DNA from: Cacajao melanocephalus
Taxonomy: Eukaryota > Chordata > Mammalia > Primates > Pitheciidae
Length of the DNA stretch: 64,000 nt
Direction of reading: 5' to 3'
Assembly: GCA_963573385.1 (NCBI GenBank)
Contig: CAUYLG010041380.1
Coordinates: forward strand, 1-64,000
This document shows positions 31,588-44,700 of this stretch, one piece after another (positions within the stretch are counted from its first letter, which is position 1; each line of letters starts with the position of its first letter). The notes under the pieces were generated by a model. It was not told where the DNA came from. It saw only the letters and a program-made list of their open reading frames with translations, and did no database searches. Both the position numbers and the translations under genes were made by a program.

Positions 31588-31874
31588 CTTTTTTTTTTGA
31601 GACAGCGTCTCACTTTGTCACTCAGGCTGTCACGATCATGGCTCACTGCAGCCTCAACCTCCCAGGCACAAGAGATCCTCCTGCTTTAGCCCCCAAAGTG
31701 GCTAGGACTATAGGCATGTGCCAACATGCCCAGCCAATATATATATATATATTTTTTAATTTTTATAATGATGGGATTTTGCTGTATTGCCCAGGCTGGT
31801 CTTGAATTCCTGAGCGATCTGCCTGCCTTGGCCCTTCAAAGTGCTGGGATTACAGATTTGCGCCACTGCTCTGG
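31588..31874 (-). mobile_element. AluJ-type element with internal (TA)n
   Basis: Old Alu in reverse: 'gagacagcgtctcactttgt', 'ggctcactgcagcctcaacc', ending 'cactgctctggct'. The middle A-rich linker has become (TA)n at 31738-31752. Preceded by TTAGTGTCTT (31581-31590), which overlaps the start of the poly-T head. Confidence 0.92.
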
Positions 31875-31888
31875 CTATTAGTGTCTTG

Positions 31889-32194
31889 TTTTTTTTTTTC
31901 TTTTGAGACAGAGTTTCCCTGTGTCACCCAGGCTGGAGTGCCACTCTGTCATGCAGGCTGGAATACAGTGGTGCAGTCTCAGCTCCCTGGAGCCTCCACC
32001 TCCTGGGTTCAAGCGATTCTCCTGCCTCACCCTCTGAAGTAGCTGGGATTATAGGCATGCACTGCCACACCCAGCTAATTTTTATATTTTTAGTAGAGAT
32101 GGGGTTTTGCCACGTTGGCCAGGCTGGTTTCGAAGCCCTGACCTAAGGTGATCGGCCCGCCTTGGCCTCCCAAAGTGAGCGACCATGCCCGGCC
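31889..32194 (-). mobile_element. AluS-type element at the same target site
   Basis: Reverse Alu with 'gagtagctgggattatagg'-like right arm, ending 'gcccggcc'. TATTAGTGTCTT flanks it at 31876-31887 and 32195-32206. A 25-bp partial tandem duplication of the 'cacccaggctggagtgc' region lies at 31919-31966, and the 'tgctgggattacagg' step near the end is deleted. Confidence 0.93.
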
Positions 32195-32417
32195 TATTAG
32201 TGTCTTTTATAATAGTATTTAATAGCTATGGAAAAGAACATAATTTTTAGATGATCTCTGTGATTATTTCAAACCAAAAATAAGTATAAGTGTGTATCTG
32301 AAGGTGGTATTTCAAGATGGTTAAGAGCAAAGGAATATAGTTCTTCAAGAGCTGTACCAACTCCACTGCCTGCAACTTAACAGAATTCCAGAAAGCTTGT
32401 CTCCCTGCAACAGGAGA

Positions 32418-32481
32418 TGCAGAAGATATATATATATATATATATATGCAGAAGATATATATATATATATATATGCAGAAG

Positions 32482-32522
<41 letters not shown>

Positions 32523-32525
32523 TAA
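32418..32525. repeat. (TA)n array with TGCAGAAGA spacers
   Basis: TGCAGAAGA occurs at 32418, 32447 and 32474, each followed by 9-10 or more TA units. A last (TA)n segment broken by one G ends at 32524. Unit lengths are 29 and 27 bp. Confidence 0.95.
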
Positions 32526-32539
32526 AGGTCAGATACACT

Positions 32540-32860
32540 GCACTCTGTAAATATAAAAGCTTTTATATGGCAAAAATACCAAGAACACAAAATATATAAC
32601 TATATATTTATGTAGATACTACAAATATAAAAACATTTATATAACCAAACTACTAAAAATATTTGCAAGGCAATTGATAAATATATTATTAGTACTCAAC
32701 AGAGAGTGTTTACAAACTGATAAAGAAAAGACAACAAAAATTGTCAGAGGTTATGAATAAATAATTCATAGAAGATCAAATGGTCAAGAAACATTATCAA
32801 AATGATATTGATTTATGTCAGGTCAGTGAGATTTCAGGCAATTTTTACTTTTAAAAATAA
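32540..32860 (+). mobile_element. Old L1 ORF2 fragment
   Basis: 'aaagcttttatatggcaaaa', 'aaatatttgcaaggcaattg', 'gttatgaataaataattcat' and 'caaatggtcaagaaacatta' follow the L1 ORF2 sense strand, decayed. Confidence 0.65.
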
Positions 32861-32864
32861 CTTG

Positions 32865-33285
32865 ATCTAGGGTGTGAATTGTGTATAATGAATGCGTAGT
32901 TGTTGAATTGTCAAAAAAAAGAGCTATTTTTGTGGATGAGAAAAAATATTTCAAGGACTCAAAACTATGCAAGGGTGCATGGGGAGATATACAGAACTAC
33001 AACAAAGAACGTCAGCGAACATCACAGCATGCAAATCGGTTCTCCTGGGGTCCTCAGACAATTGTCAGAAGTTGATAAAGTCCAGCTCAATTCTTCAGTT
33101 GCTCTTGTAATTTTCTTTCCCTTTAGTAATTTATCCCTGATCACATATGATGCTCCCACAAGTTTATAAATGTTCCCCTGCAAGAAGTTCAAAGATACTT
33201 GGGAAATCTTTATTATCTCCAATTGATCTATTCTTAAAATATACTCCCAAGATTATTTGAGCATTTTCTAGTATATATTTTTCAC
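32865..33285. other. No assignable feature (420 bp)
   Basis: Nothing recognised. Frames at 32881-33169 on both strands are short and featureless. Confidence 0.4.
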
Positions 33286-33289
33286 ATCA

Positions 33290-33840
33290 GATCACAGGCA
33301 GAGAGAGGTAACTCTCTGATGCCACAAGGCCGGCTCTGTGCCTGGATGCACGCCACGGGGTCTCTTTAAGCCACACGCTTAAGGAGACAGACACACAGAC
33401 ACAGACACCTGGAAAGGAAGCCATACGGCTGCAGGAGAGTGGATGGACAGACGTCACAGAGTGGGTGGGTATGTGCACACGCATCGGGCAGCAGGCAGGG
33501 TGCTCAGGTCTTGTGAGTAGAGGGTTGAGAGAAGACCTTAATTCTCTGACACTCCAGGCAACCCTGGAGAGGCCTGGGTCTCCCTCTCCCAGGACCCATG
33601 GACAGTGTTGAGGCTGGGGAGGAAACACCATTTTCAAAGGGCCTCCCTGTGGAAATCTTGGGATGCTGGCAGAACCACCCATGCCCAACGTTGGCAATGA
33701 GCAGTGGGGAATGCGGGGTGGCTTAGATGTCCTTGCAAGGAATTTCTGAATATATGCATAGAATTTTCTCAATAATTCCAGAAGTAACATTGCTCCACTG
33801 GTGCTGAGTGAGGGGTGTGGGGAGGAGAGCAGAATCATAG
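33290..33840. other. GC-richer, CpG-containing island of unknown nature
   Basis: This stretch is visibly richer in G+C than its AT-rich surroundings and I count about ten CpG dinucleotides. It holds a CRE-like site AGACGTCA at 33449-33456 and a G-rich run near 33808-33830. The longest open frame in the window (183 codons, - strand, 33287-33838) covers it. Its translation has a low-complexity run from a GTGT/CACA tract and no domain I recognise. It could be an unrecognised LTR, an enhancer, or an old single-copy segment. I do not call it a gene. Confidence 0.45.
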
Positions 33841-33854
33841 GGGATATCTAAGTT

Positions 33855-33905
33855 AAAATATAATTTGAACTTAGGGGATTTTTTCCTAAGTTAAAATTAT
33901 ATTTT
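33855..33905. repeat. Near-perfect inverted repeat (21-bp arms, 9-nt loop)
   Basis: Left arm 33855-33875 and right arm 33885-33905 pair at 20 of 21 positions. The loop is GGATTTTTT. AT-rich arms would form a cruciform or RNA hairpin. Confidence 0.92.
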
Positions 33906-33954
33906 CTCTTTTATTTCCTGTTACTTATTAAATTTCATTTGATCAATTCAATTT

Positions 33955-34090
33955 AATTTAATAAGTATTTATTCAGTGGTTATCATGTCATTGAGATTGT
34001 ATTGTATATAAATAGGGCTTTGTAAGTGCTATGGGACATTGCCCTGACACTCATGAAACTTGAACTTACTGGGAAACAAGAACGGTACCC
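33955..34090 (-). mobile_element. Possible L2 3' end
   Basis: 'ttaataagtatttattcagt', then 'ggttatcatgtcattgagat' and 'ctcatgaaacttgaacttac' resemble the antisense L2 3' end, decayed. Confidence 0.4.
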
Positions 34091-34094
34091 AAAA

Positions 34095-34785
34095 GACATT
34101 AGAAGTGAATGCGCAATTGTCTATAACAATTTATATATCAAGAGCTACAGGTGATATCATTTTATGACTTAATTATGCAAATCAGGCTCCCCACGAAGGA
34201 TTTATTTCCCTCTTGTTTTGGGTATATTGTTAGCAGGGGACGTAGTATTACATCATATAAAGAAAAGCAATTTTCAGATTCATCTGGGGATCTGTCCTGA
34301 AGCTCTTTCTCCTTTATCACTTTTCACTAGTCCTTAGTCAGTGTGTGTGTCTTGCAGGGCGGGAGGAGAAGAAAAATATTTCTCTCTACTAAATATTATA
34401 TGTGCAAGAAAGACTTGTTTTATGAAATCATACTTGACCTTCAAATATAGAGCAAATTTGGAAAGTCAACAACCCTAGGATATCATTAGACAACCTCCAT
34501 GTTTAACTGCTGTCAACTTCATTTCTTTCCCGTTTCCTTGATTTTGTCATTTCTTATTAACCTTGACACAAAAGATACCAGGATTGTTTTGGTTCATTAT
34601 CTTTGAGATATTAATAGAAACTTTTCTGTCAGTTTACCTTCAACTCAGGTTTTGTTCTTCTATGATTCTTTCTGCAACTCTCCCTCTCTTTCAGATAGTA
34701 TGAAGAAAAGCCTCACAGACAATGGTTCTCACTAACAATATGCAATTAATAATATATATAATATAATACATAAGTAATAGTAATG
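34095..34785. other. No assignable feature (690 bp)
   Basis: AT-rich; nothing recognised. Confidence 0.4.
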
Positions 34786-34789
34786 GTAT

Positions 34790-36572
<1,783 letters not shown>

Positions 36573-36574
36573 TC

Positions 36575-37868
36575 CAGCCACATTTTCTCCCAATATTCTC
36601 CCAACCCCATCCCTTGCAAAGAATATATCTACACTAGATAATCCAAAATCTCTAAAATTATTGTGTGCTCAAGCACGGAGCTTTTCTTGCTTACTTTACA
36701 TCTATGTCTGCTCTTTATAAAGGAAGTTTTCTTTAACTTCTAAATGTTTTTAGATCAGGAGTTGTTGGCTTGATTTATATGCAACTTAGAGGTTAAACAA
36801 CTTTTTAGCAAATGTCCCTTGGGAACCAACCTAGTAATGGAATTCCTCATACCTGAGAAAGAGGTAGTATCATTTAAAATACAATGCATGTTAAATAAAA
36901 ATTTAAAGAAAAGCTTTGTATGGATCATATGAGATTAGCGACAGTCCACTGATGATTGGTAAGCTTTGAGTAGATGAGGAAGGGAGACTGGAACATGTTG
37001 GAAATGTTTAGAAACTGAAAACTTTTTAAAATTGTTATGCTAATTGATTTCAGTGGACAATTGATCATTTGTTTTCTTCTGTTAGTGCTGAGGTAGCTTC
37101 AGTGAATTGGCAATTGTAGTTTGTGCCATCCAAAATAGTTCAATGAATTTCAAAGTCTTTCTAAAAAATGGAGGTAGTATCACCGTAGTTTTAGCCTCCT
37201 TTTGTAAGTGAACCAAACACAGATAGTTATTATAAAAGGAAAATTTGTTTTTTATGTGTGCAAGACTTTAAATGCACCAGCACCACCAGACTCAAATGCC
37301 AAGAAAGGAAGAATATTCTAAATAAAAGACAGAATTAAATTATACTGTGACAGAGCCCAGTTGCTGGAATCCTTGCTACCGTGGACTCAAGAGAACGGCT
37401 AGAAAAGTTATAGTCTTTAGAGTCTGATCTTGGTCAGCAATTGGGAAATTTCAGAAAGAGAATTTTCTAAAAATATATTTGGCAGTAGTCAGTAACTTTA
37501 TCATAGGTGAGTAAGCACAATTTTTACATTAATATGCTCAGAATGGCTCAAGCTAGCATTGTCAGTAGAATAAGCCAGTTGTTCCTAAGCCACTAAATGA
37601 ATAAGCAGCTAATAACATCATAAAGTCTTACTTTGGCCAGCATATGATGATTTAACATTCACTGGATTGTATTTGATGTGAAAATCTTTTGGTATTTGTG
37701 TGGATGTACATTTTAGATGTTAGATTTAGCAAACACAGAATCTCTTCCCTTCTTTTAGAAACCCACTATTATATATGTTCATTGTCATTTTTTCAAAAGC
37801 CTGTGTAGAATAGCAAATATATATTTAGATCTAATTCAAAACGGAATAGTTTGTAGCATAGAAATTCC
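36575..37868. other. No assignable feature (1.3 kb)
   Basis: AT-rich, no repeat recognised, no credible frame. Confidence 0.4.
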
Positions 37869-38216
37869 ACCTACTTTAGAATCATTTGAAAAATAGTTTT
37901 TTCTTAAACACTGATCTTAACCACTTATCCACAGTCTTTATAATTTTCTAATCTCAAGACTTCTTACGTGTATAATTTTCCCACCTTCTTAATCCACAGT
38001 GTACTCACTTTGCTTTCTTTCATTGTTTTATGGCACTGTAAGATCAAAATTTGAAAGTATACTTTGCCTTTAAAAAAAATGAAATTTGGATTATTACAAG
38101 TCAATTAGTGCTTGTGTCTTTTAAGGGACTATCTGTTGTAAAATATAGATAGGGAAAATGTCCCTCAGTTTTAAGAAGGGGAAGTTCTATAAGTTGAAAA
38201 GATGAGACAGTAGTCT
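37869..38216 (+). repeat. Local duplication, copy 1 (about 348 bp)
   Basis: Matches 39161-39509 over its whole length in the same orientation, about four positions in five by eye with small indels. Shared landmarks include 'cttaaccacttatccaca', 'ttatggcactgt'/'tgatggcactgt', 'gtcttttaaggga' and 'gttgaaaag'. It is not a family I can name. Confidence 0.88.
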
Positions 38217-39160
38217 GTAGCGTAGTGCACTCTTGTTTCATGATGGAATTGATACTGCATTTATGAGAACGGCTAAGTTTATGTATTCAGTTTGATGCGG
38301 ACCAGTATGACAATCACAGAACTGGTGGGTCAAACCTCCAAGAAGGGCTAGGAATCAGGAATGGAAAATGGCTACCCAGTGTAAACCGCTACTTATATGC
38401 CTTTGAAACCTGCCTGTGTGAGAGTGTTCTAGAAAGCTCAGGGATCTCTTAGTAAAATTCCTTCCATAGGCTTGAGTCTTCCCAATTCCCTTCTAATAAT
38501 TTTTTGCCCTTTATCTCTGAAAAACAAAGAATGAGCAAATTGTGACTCTTTCCTATCACTTATACCAAGTCTTCGTGTAACTTTCGTAGAATACAGTCAT
38601 ATGTATTACCACAGGTGAACCATGTAATATTTAGAGGTTCCCAGCAGATAGTTCTTTTGTCAATAGTTTCTTTTTAAATATTGCTCTTAGTGAATGAAGG
38701 GGTTCTGCCCATTAAAGTAATAAAATTAGGATTAAATGTTACCCATAATTTGCTATTCCTGAAAATAGGGAATAGCAAACATAATGATACTATCCCATAG
38801 CATCAGAAATGATAAACCATATTCATCGTTTGTTTTTCAGGGAAGTAATAAAAGGTCCATCTTTTTCAAGGATCTTTCAGTTATACTTCTACCTTTGGCT
38901 AAGGGATGCAAACAATCTCAGTGTGTTTGCTCCCCAAGACAGACACACTGCGTCAGCTCAAAATTCTACTCCTGAGACTTGTGGAATGAAAACACCTTTG
39001 GCAGTGGCCTGTGAAACAGCATATGTAATACATGTGTGTCGCATAGCATTGCCTTGGGTAAAGGATAGGGGGAAGTATAGAGGACCACTTTGACTCTGAC
39101 TTGTACACTGAAATATTCATCCTAAAAACATAGATAAGGGAGCTGTCCCTGACAGGGGCA
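38217..39160. other. Spacer between the two copies
   Basis: No recognised repeat or exon. Contains a perfect 11-bp inverted repeat, TTTGCTATTCC at 38749-38759 and GGAATAGCAAA at 38769-38779 with a 9-nt loop. A 94-codon frame at 38809-39093 has no recognisable domain. Confidence 0.5.
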
Positions 39161-39509
39161 ACCTACTTCAGAAACATTCGGACAATAATTTTATTCTTAA
39201 ACACAGACCTTAACCACTTATCCACATTCTTCATAATTGGCTAATCTGAGGTCTCGCCTCTCTCATGAAACTTTAACCCATCTTCTCAGTCCATGTCTAC
39301 TCCCTTTGTTCCCATTCATTGTTTGATGGCACTGTGAGGTAAAATTTGAAAGTGTACTTTGTCTTTTAAAATAAGATTTGGATTATGATAAATCAATTTG
39401 TGCTTCTGTCTTTTAAGGGAATAACAGTTGAAAATGATAGGTGGGGAAAATGGCCCTTAATTTTAAGCAGGGGAAGATCTGAAAGTTGAAAAGAATGAGA
39501 CAATAGTCA
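39161..39509 (+). repeat. Local duplication, copy 2 (about 349 bp)
   Basis: Partner of 37869-38216, displaced by 1,292-1,293 bp. Both start at 'acctactt' and end at 'tagtc'. Flanks beyond those points do not align. Confidence 0.88.
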
Positions 39510-40475
39510 TTTCTGATATGGGGAAGCATTAACAAGTTGCTTGGCAACAGGTAACAAGTCAGTTAATTAAATCCCTCCCCATCCCTGCTTTATTATATCA
39601 CACATTTAAAAGCTACATGTTGATGCAAACAATATGTCTTTGCACTCTTCGGCACACTTCCCTGTTTGATTCTCAGTCCAAGGAAGCTTGTCTGCTTGGC
39701 CTTTCTTACCATTCAGACATGTGTGGAGATGCATGAAGTCCCAAGAGACAAATAATAAATCCTTTTAGGATTTATGTAAAAGTCTCAACTTCTTTAACAA
39801 GTACTGCCATCACCAATTAATTTAATACTTTAAATATTGTTTTGCATTGCTCTTAATATTTCAATTGTATTAGGGTGATTTCTTCAGATAGTTTTCAAGA
39901 TATATAATTATACAGCATTCTAGCGATATTTAAAAATTATAGCATATAATGGATAAGTGTTGTTTATTTAAAGTAGTCACCTTGGGAAGCCACACTTTTA
40001 TTTTGGTTATGTAACTTCTCAAAGTTTAGGACGTCATAAAAAATACTACAGAGGCAGGCAGTACTGTGCAGTGGTCACCATATTGTAAAGCTTGTTCTTT
40101 GGAAATTTGATTTTATTTCATATGAAAAGTTTATTATGAAACTTTGTGATCCATGTTCAGTCATAAAACTGAAATATGTTTCCTAGAGAAAATTTGGCAT
40201 GTCTGAAGAATTAGAAAGGGAACTACGAGTTCCAGTATGATGCTGTGCAGAAATCATCTCCTGGATCTTCCTGACTCCAGTGTGACCCCATAGAGTGGGT
40301 TTAGATACTCTCCACTCTACCCTCTGACCCCCACTGGCCAGCCTCAGCTGGCCTATGCTCAGCCTCACTTCTTGCATTTCTGTGTTAACTGCAGTTGCCT
40401 GTGTGGTGAGGATACAGGAGGGACAAATAGCTACGTGTCAAATTTAAGCAAATAATTGGAAGGGACACTTTCAAA
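39510..40475. other. No assignable feature (970 bp)
   Basis: AT-rich; no repeat or exon recognised. Confidence 0.4.
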
Positions 40476-40477
40476 TG

Positions 40478-40750
40478 TGTTCATTCAACATTAACTGAGT
40501 GCTTCTATTTTGGAGACACAGTGCTTGGCTTGGATGTGCAAGGGAGAATAGGACCATCTGATCTCTCAACAGTTTAATGGGGGAACTTGACATTTATTCA
40601 CAGAAGCAGGTTGCAGTGAAGTAAGTGTGAATCTATAGGAAAATATGCAGAGTACTACAAGAGTCAAAAGATAGATCATTTCATAGATGAAGTGGTATTT
40701 AGGATGGATCTTGAGAGAACAAAGCAGTATATTTTCCCCAGGGCTTTCAG
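40478..40750 (-). mobile_element. L2 3' end, antisense
   Basis: 'gttcattcaacattaactga', 'gacacagtgcttggcttgga', and 'agtggtatttaggatggatc' follow the antisense L2 3' region, diverged. Confidence 0.6.
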
Positions 40751-40754
40751 CCAT

Positions 40755-41835
40755 TCAGATCTCAACTTTAACAGAGAAAGAAAGATAATGAGATCCTCCC
40801 CAAAGGCAGAGCCAGAATTATTCACATATCTATAAAGGGCCAAATATAACTTTGGTGCAGTGTTGTGGCTTATAATGATAGCAATAAAAGTTGATGGTCA
40901 TTTGATTAAAAAATTAAGCCATAGAGCAAAAGCTCTAGGTCTTTTCAAAGACTCTGGAGTGGTGATTCTTCCTTCAGTGGTGAAATATCCTAGGATTTCT
41001 ATAACAGAGTCTGCTAAATGGTTCCCTGAATCAATTTTCCTAGCATACAAATGAAAAATGAGTTTATAAGAATTGTGAACACCTCTAACACAGTCACAAC
41101 TTTATAGATAAAACAACAAGGCTTCTGAATTCTGGAATGAGTTATGAGTCTAGCCAGTCATTTGGGAGCAAAATGTACTGTGTCTGTCACTTGCTGACTG
41201 GACCTGAATGAAATAGATGTTTCTATCACACATCTGACTCTCCCAGGATACATAGAACTGGAGTCAATTATGAAGCTGACATATCCAGTTTGTCTGGAAT
41301 TTTTTGCGAACATCAAGAATAATAAAGTCTGAGCTACCTCTCACTTTACCTATTGGACTTCTCTTGCTTTCTTGATATTATTCTAGAAGTTTGCAGTGAA
41401 ACTCAGAAGGTTGTTGCAAGATTATCTAGTGTTATTGACCATCCCCTGATTGAAGCAATTGCTCCTTCCTCTGAATTTTTATTACTGTTACTTCTAAGTG
41501 ATTCACTTAATGTAATCCTACATACATTTAGTATCTTTTTCAATTTTCCCCACTTGAACTCTTCACTCAGTTGTATTACTTAAGCTTTCTTATGTCTGTG
41601 CTTCTTGTGGCTGACAAAATTATAGTTACCATAATGCCCAAGATCTCAGTCTTGCACTTTCCAAAATGCCCTTTGCTTGTGGCCTTTCAATTTCAAACAA
41701 CTTGATATTATTTTAATTGTTTCTACATGGAGAGTTTTGTCTCAGAGGCTTTTTAAAGCAATGATTGTTGAGATCTAAACCCTAAATTTATTTGAGCTGC
41801 GACTCTGTGCAGGTTTAAAGTGAGGGCACCCCGAG
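40755..41835. other. No assignable feature (1.1 kb)
   Basis: No repeat recognised. Frames at 40860 and 41353 (64 and 76 codons) have no recognisable domain. Confidence 0.4.
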
Positions 41836-41839
41836 TAGG

Positions 41840-42879
41840 AATGAAGGCAGTAAGCATCTTGGGTGCTGGCACTGAAAATGGAGTTGAAGAGCACCAATGC
41901 ACATTTGTTCCTCCTCCCTGAGGGCAGATCTGCTCATCATGTAGAAGATAGATACACTAATCCAGTGGAGAGGAGTTCTCTCCAATATAACTGGCTGAGG
42001 ATGAGGTGGACAGAATGTACAACCTCTCTAAGTGCCTCTTTTGCCACTCTGCAGTAGCATGATCCCAGAGCTAAGCTGTGGTTGAGTGAGACTCAGAGGG
42101 GAGGCAGGCAGAGCAGGCAGCATGCAACTGAAAATATTCTGAGATAGGGTTGAAGAGGGAAGGCTTTTTGGTTTTCGGGCCAGCAGGGGCTTAAGAAGCA
42201 AATGTTCAACTTCTGACTTCAGCTCTGACAAGTCAAAAGTTTGCAAGTCCTCACTCCCAAACTTGCAACAAGATGTAAGTGGAATAATCTGAAAATCAAG
42301 GTCTTGTCTTGAACCTTTTAGGGATCTGAGATTGTAGGGTGAATTATCAACCAGATCTGCAAAAACAGGAGAATACAGAGAATCACAGTGAAATGAGCTT
42401 ACTTGGAGTAGAAGCCACTAGAGCCATAAACTAGTAGAAACACTAAAATGATCATTTTGACAACTTGCTAAAGGCTGAGTATGAACTAGCATGAGAATGG
42501 TAAACTTCCAGGGCCCATATTCTTGGAGGAGAAGCGCACTTTTATGACTTTTACCTCCAGGGACCCCAATAGGTTCTTATGATGAATAGCCAAGAAAATC
42601 GCTCATGTTTCTGGAGGAGAGATGGGGGGAAATGGCCACTTTGAAGTACACTGAGAGCATTTGCTACAATAAAGGCCCATTGCTCAAAGGAAAAAACTGT
42701 CAGAGGCTTGTTCACACCTCGGGGGAAGGCAGTGACCCAACTTCAACACCCTCTAGCCTTCCTGTCTTAACTAATGGTAGAAAGATTAAAGTTAAGACAC
42801 ACTTGTGAAGGTCACATCCTAGGGACATAGGCCTCCAAAAGGACAGATTTAATCAGTCTTTAGATTAGAGAAAGGGGTT
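41840..42879 (+). other. Possible 5' region of the HAL1/L1M element
   Basis: This mid-GC stretch precedes a HAL1-like ORF1 region and may be its 5' UTR, but I cannot confirm it from memory. No exon supported. Confidence 0.3.
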
Positions 42880-44091
42880 CCAAAATAGTAACAGTAGATT
42901 ACAGCTGAAAGAGCTATAAGGCACAGACTTTATTTGAGAAGGAATCCTTAGGGAAATTTAAAGACAACAGAAGAGACAAAAATAAGGACCCTAGAGAAAA
43001 CTGAAGTTTCTGACACCTTCAGTTACAGCAAACATTAAACCAGTCCAACTTCTAGTCAGATTGACATAAAACATCACACTAAATATGTATTCACCTCAGT
43101 ACCAATTACTCAGCACATTGTAACTGGCTTTTAACAACAACAAAATAATTACAAAGCATGCTAAAAAGAAAAAAAAACAAAGACAAATTTTGAAGAGACA
43201 AAGCAAATGTCAGAATCAGATATTACACAAATTTTTGATTATCAGGGAATTTAAAATAACCATAGTTCATATGCTAGGGCTATACTGGTAAAAACAGACA
43301 ATATGCAAAAACTGATGAATCTGAGACAAGCAGAGAGTGAAAACTAAGAAGAATAAAAAAGAAATGTTAGAAATTTAAAAAGCTGTAGGAGAAATGCAGA
43401 ATACTTTGATGGGCTCCTCAGGGGATTGGATACATCTGAGGAAATAATGAGCTTGAAGATAATGTCAATAAAACTTCACAAACTGAAATGTGACAAGATA
43501 ATGGAACAAACAGAACAGAAAATCCAGGAACTAGGAACTTTGGGACAATTTCAAAAGTTCTAACACTTACATAATTGGAGTACCAGAAAGAAAAGACAAG
43601 AAGGAGTTTTGAAGTAATCATGGGTGAAAATGTTCGAAAATTAATGGTACATACGAAACTATAGGTCCAGAAAGCCCAGCGAACACCAAGCAGAATAAAT
43701 GTTAAAAAATCTGTTCCTAGGTATAAAATGTTGAAATTACAAAAAACGAAAGACAAAAAGAAAATCTTGAAAGAAATCGAGAAAAAAAGGTCACTTTACT
43801 TGTATGAGATCAAGGATAATAATCACATGCGACTTCTTGTCAGAAACCATGCAAGAAAGAAGAGAGTGAAATAAAATAGTTAAAAGTGTAAAAGAAAAAT
43901 ACCATCAATCAAGAATTCTGTACCAGTGGAATTATTCTCTAAAAGTAAAGGAGAAACAGAGATGTTCTCAAATAAACAAAAGATGAGGAAATTCACCAGT
44001 AGACCTGACCTGTTAAAAGTTTTCAGGAAGAAGGAAAAGGATTTAGATTGTAAATTTGGATGTCTATAAAGAAAGAAAAAAAATAGAATGA
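42880..44091 (+). mobile_element. HAL1/L1M-type element, ORF1-like region
   Basis: Decayed L1 ORF1-like sequence: 'gatgggctcctcaggggatt', 'gcttgaagataatgtcaata', 'aaccatgcaagaaagaagag', 'caatcaagaattctgtacca', 'agtagacctgacctg'. In HAL1 (half-L1), only the ORF1 RNA-binding protein is encoded and ORF2 is missing. Here 3' UTR follows ORF1 without ORF2, which fits. Stops and indels throughout. Confidence 0.72.
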
Positions 44092-44335
44092 ATAAGACTT
44101 ACTATTTGATAGCACAGTAGGGTGCCTATAGTCAATAATAACTTAATTGTATACTTTAAAATAACTTAACGCGTATAACTGGATTGTTTGTAATTCAAAG
44201 GGTAAATGTTTGAGGAAATGGATACCCAATTCCCCATGATGTGATTATTACACATTGCATGCCTATACAATCTCATGTACCCCATAAATACATGCACCTA
44301 CTAAGTGCCCATAACACAAAAATTATTTTAAAAAA
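44092..44335 (+). mobile_element. 5'-truncated L1 (L1PB/L1MA-age) 3' UTR insertion
   Basis: 'ttactatttgatagcacagt', 'tatagtcaataataacttaa', 'gtgattattacacattgcat' and 'catgtaccccataaatacat' with an A tail are the sense 3' UTR of a younger L1, about 240 bp. AGAATGAA at 44085-44092 and 44345-44352 may belong to a decayed target duplication. Confidence 0.88.
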
Positions 44336-44700
44336 GAGCATCAGAGAATGAACAAATAAAGGTAAATTTTTTGGTTAGTTGATCTAATAAATAACTATTC
44401 AGAGTGGTAATAGTAACGAGGTATTGGGTGATTATAGGATATAAATAAATGAAATGAGTAGCAGTAATGTTATAAGAAACAGGAAAGAGGAAGTAGGAAT
44501 TCTTTGTTATAAGTTACCTGCATTACCTGTGGGGTAGTACAGTGTTATTCAAAAGGGGACTTAAATTAATTGTAAATATATACTGCAAACTCTAGGGAAA
44601 CCACTGAAACAGTAAAAAATAAGTTGTAACTGATACTTTAAGAGAAGAGAGAAAATCAAATCATGTACAGTGCTTAATGAAAACCAGAGAAAGCAGGAGA
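44336..44700 (+). mobile_element. HAL1/L1M-type element, 3' UTR
   Basis: The older element resumes: 'gagcatcagagaatgaacaa', 'aggtattgggtgattatagg', 'ggggtagtacagtgttattc', 'tgcaaactctagggaaacca'. Confidence 0.72.

Noticed and set aside
32345..32599. Overlapping 81- and 60-codon frames rich in I and Y
   Set aside because: They translate the (TA)n array and have no coding value.
33287..33838. 183-codon minus-strand open frame as a gene
   Set aside because: No domain, low-complexity stretch from a GT/CA tract, no start or splice context. Kept only as part of the GC-richer island.
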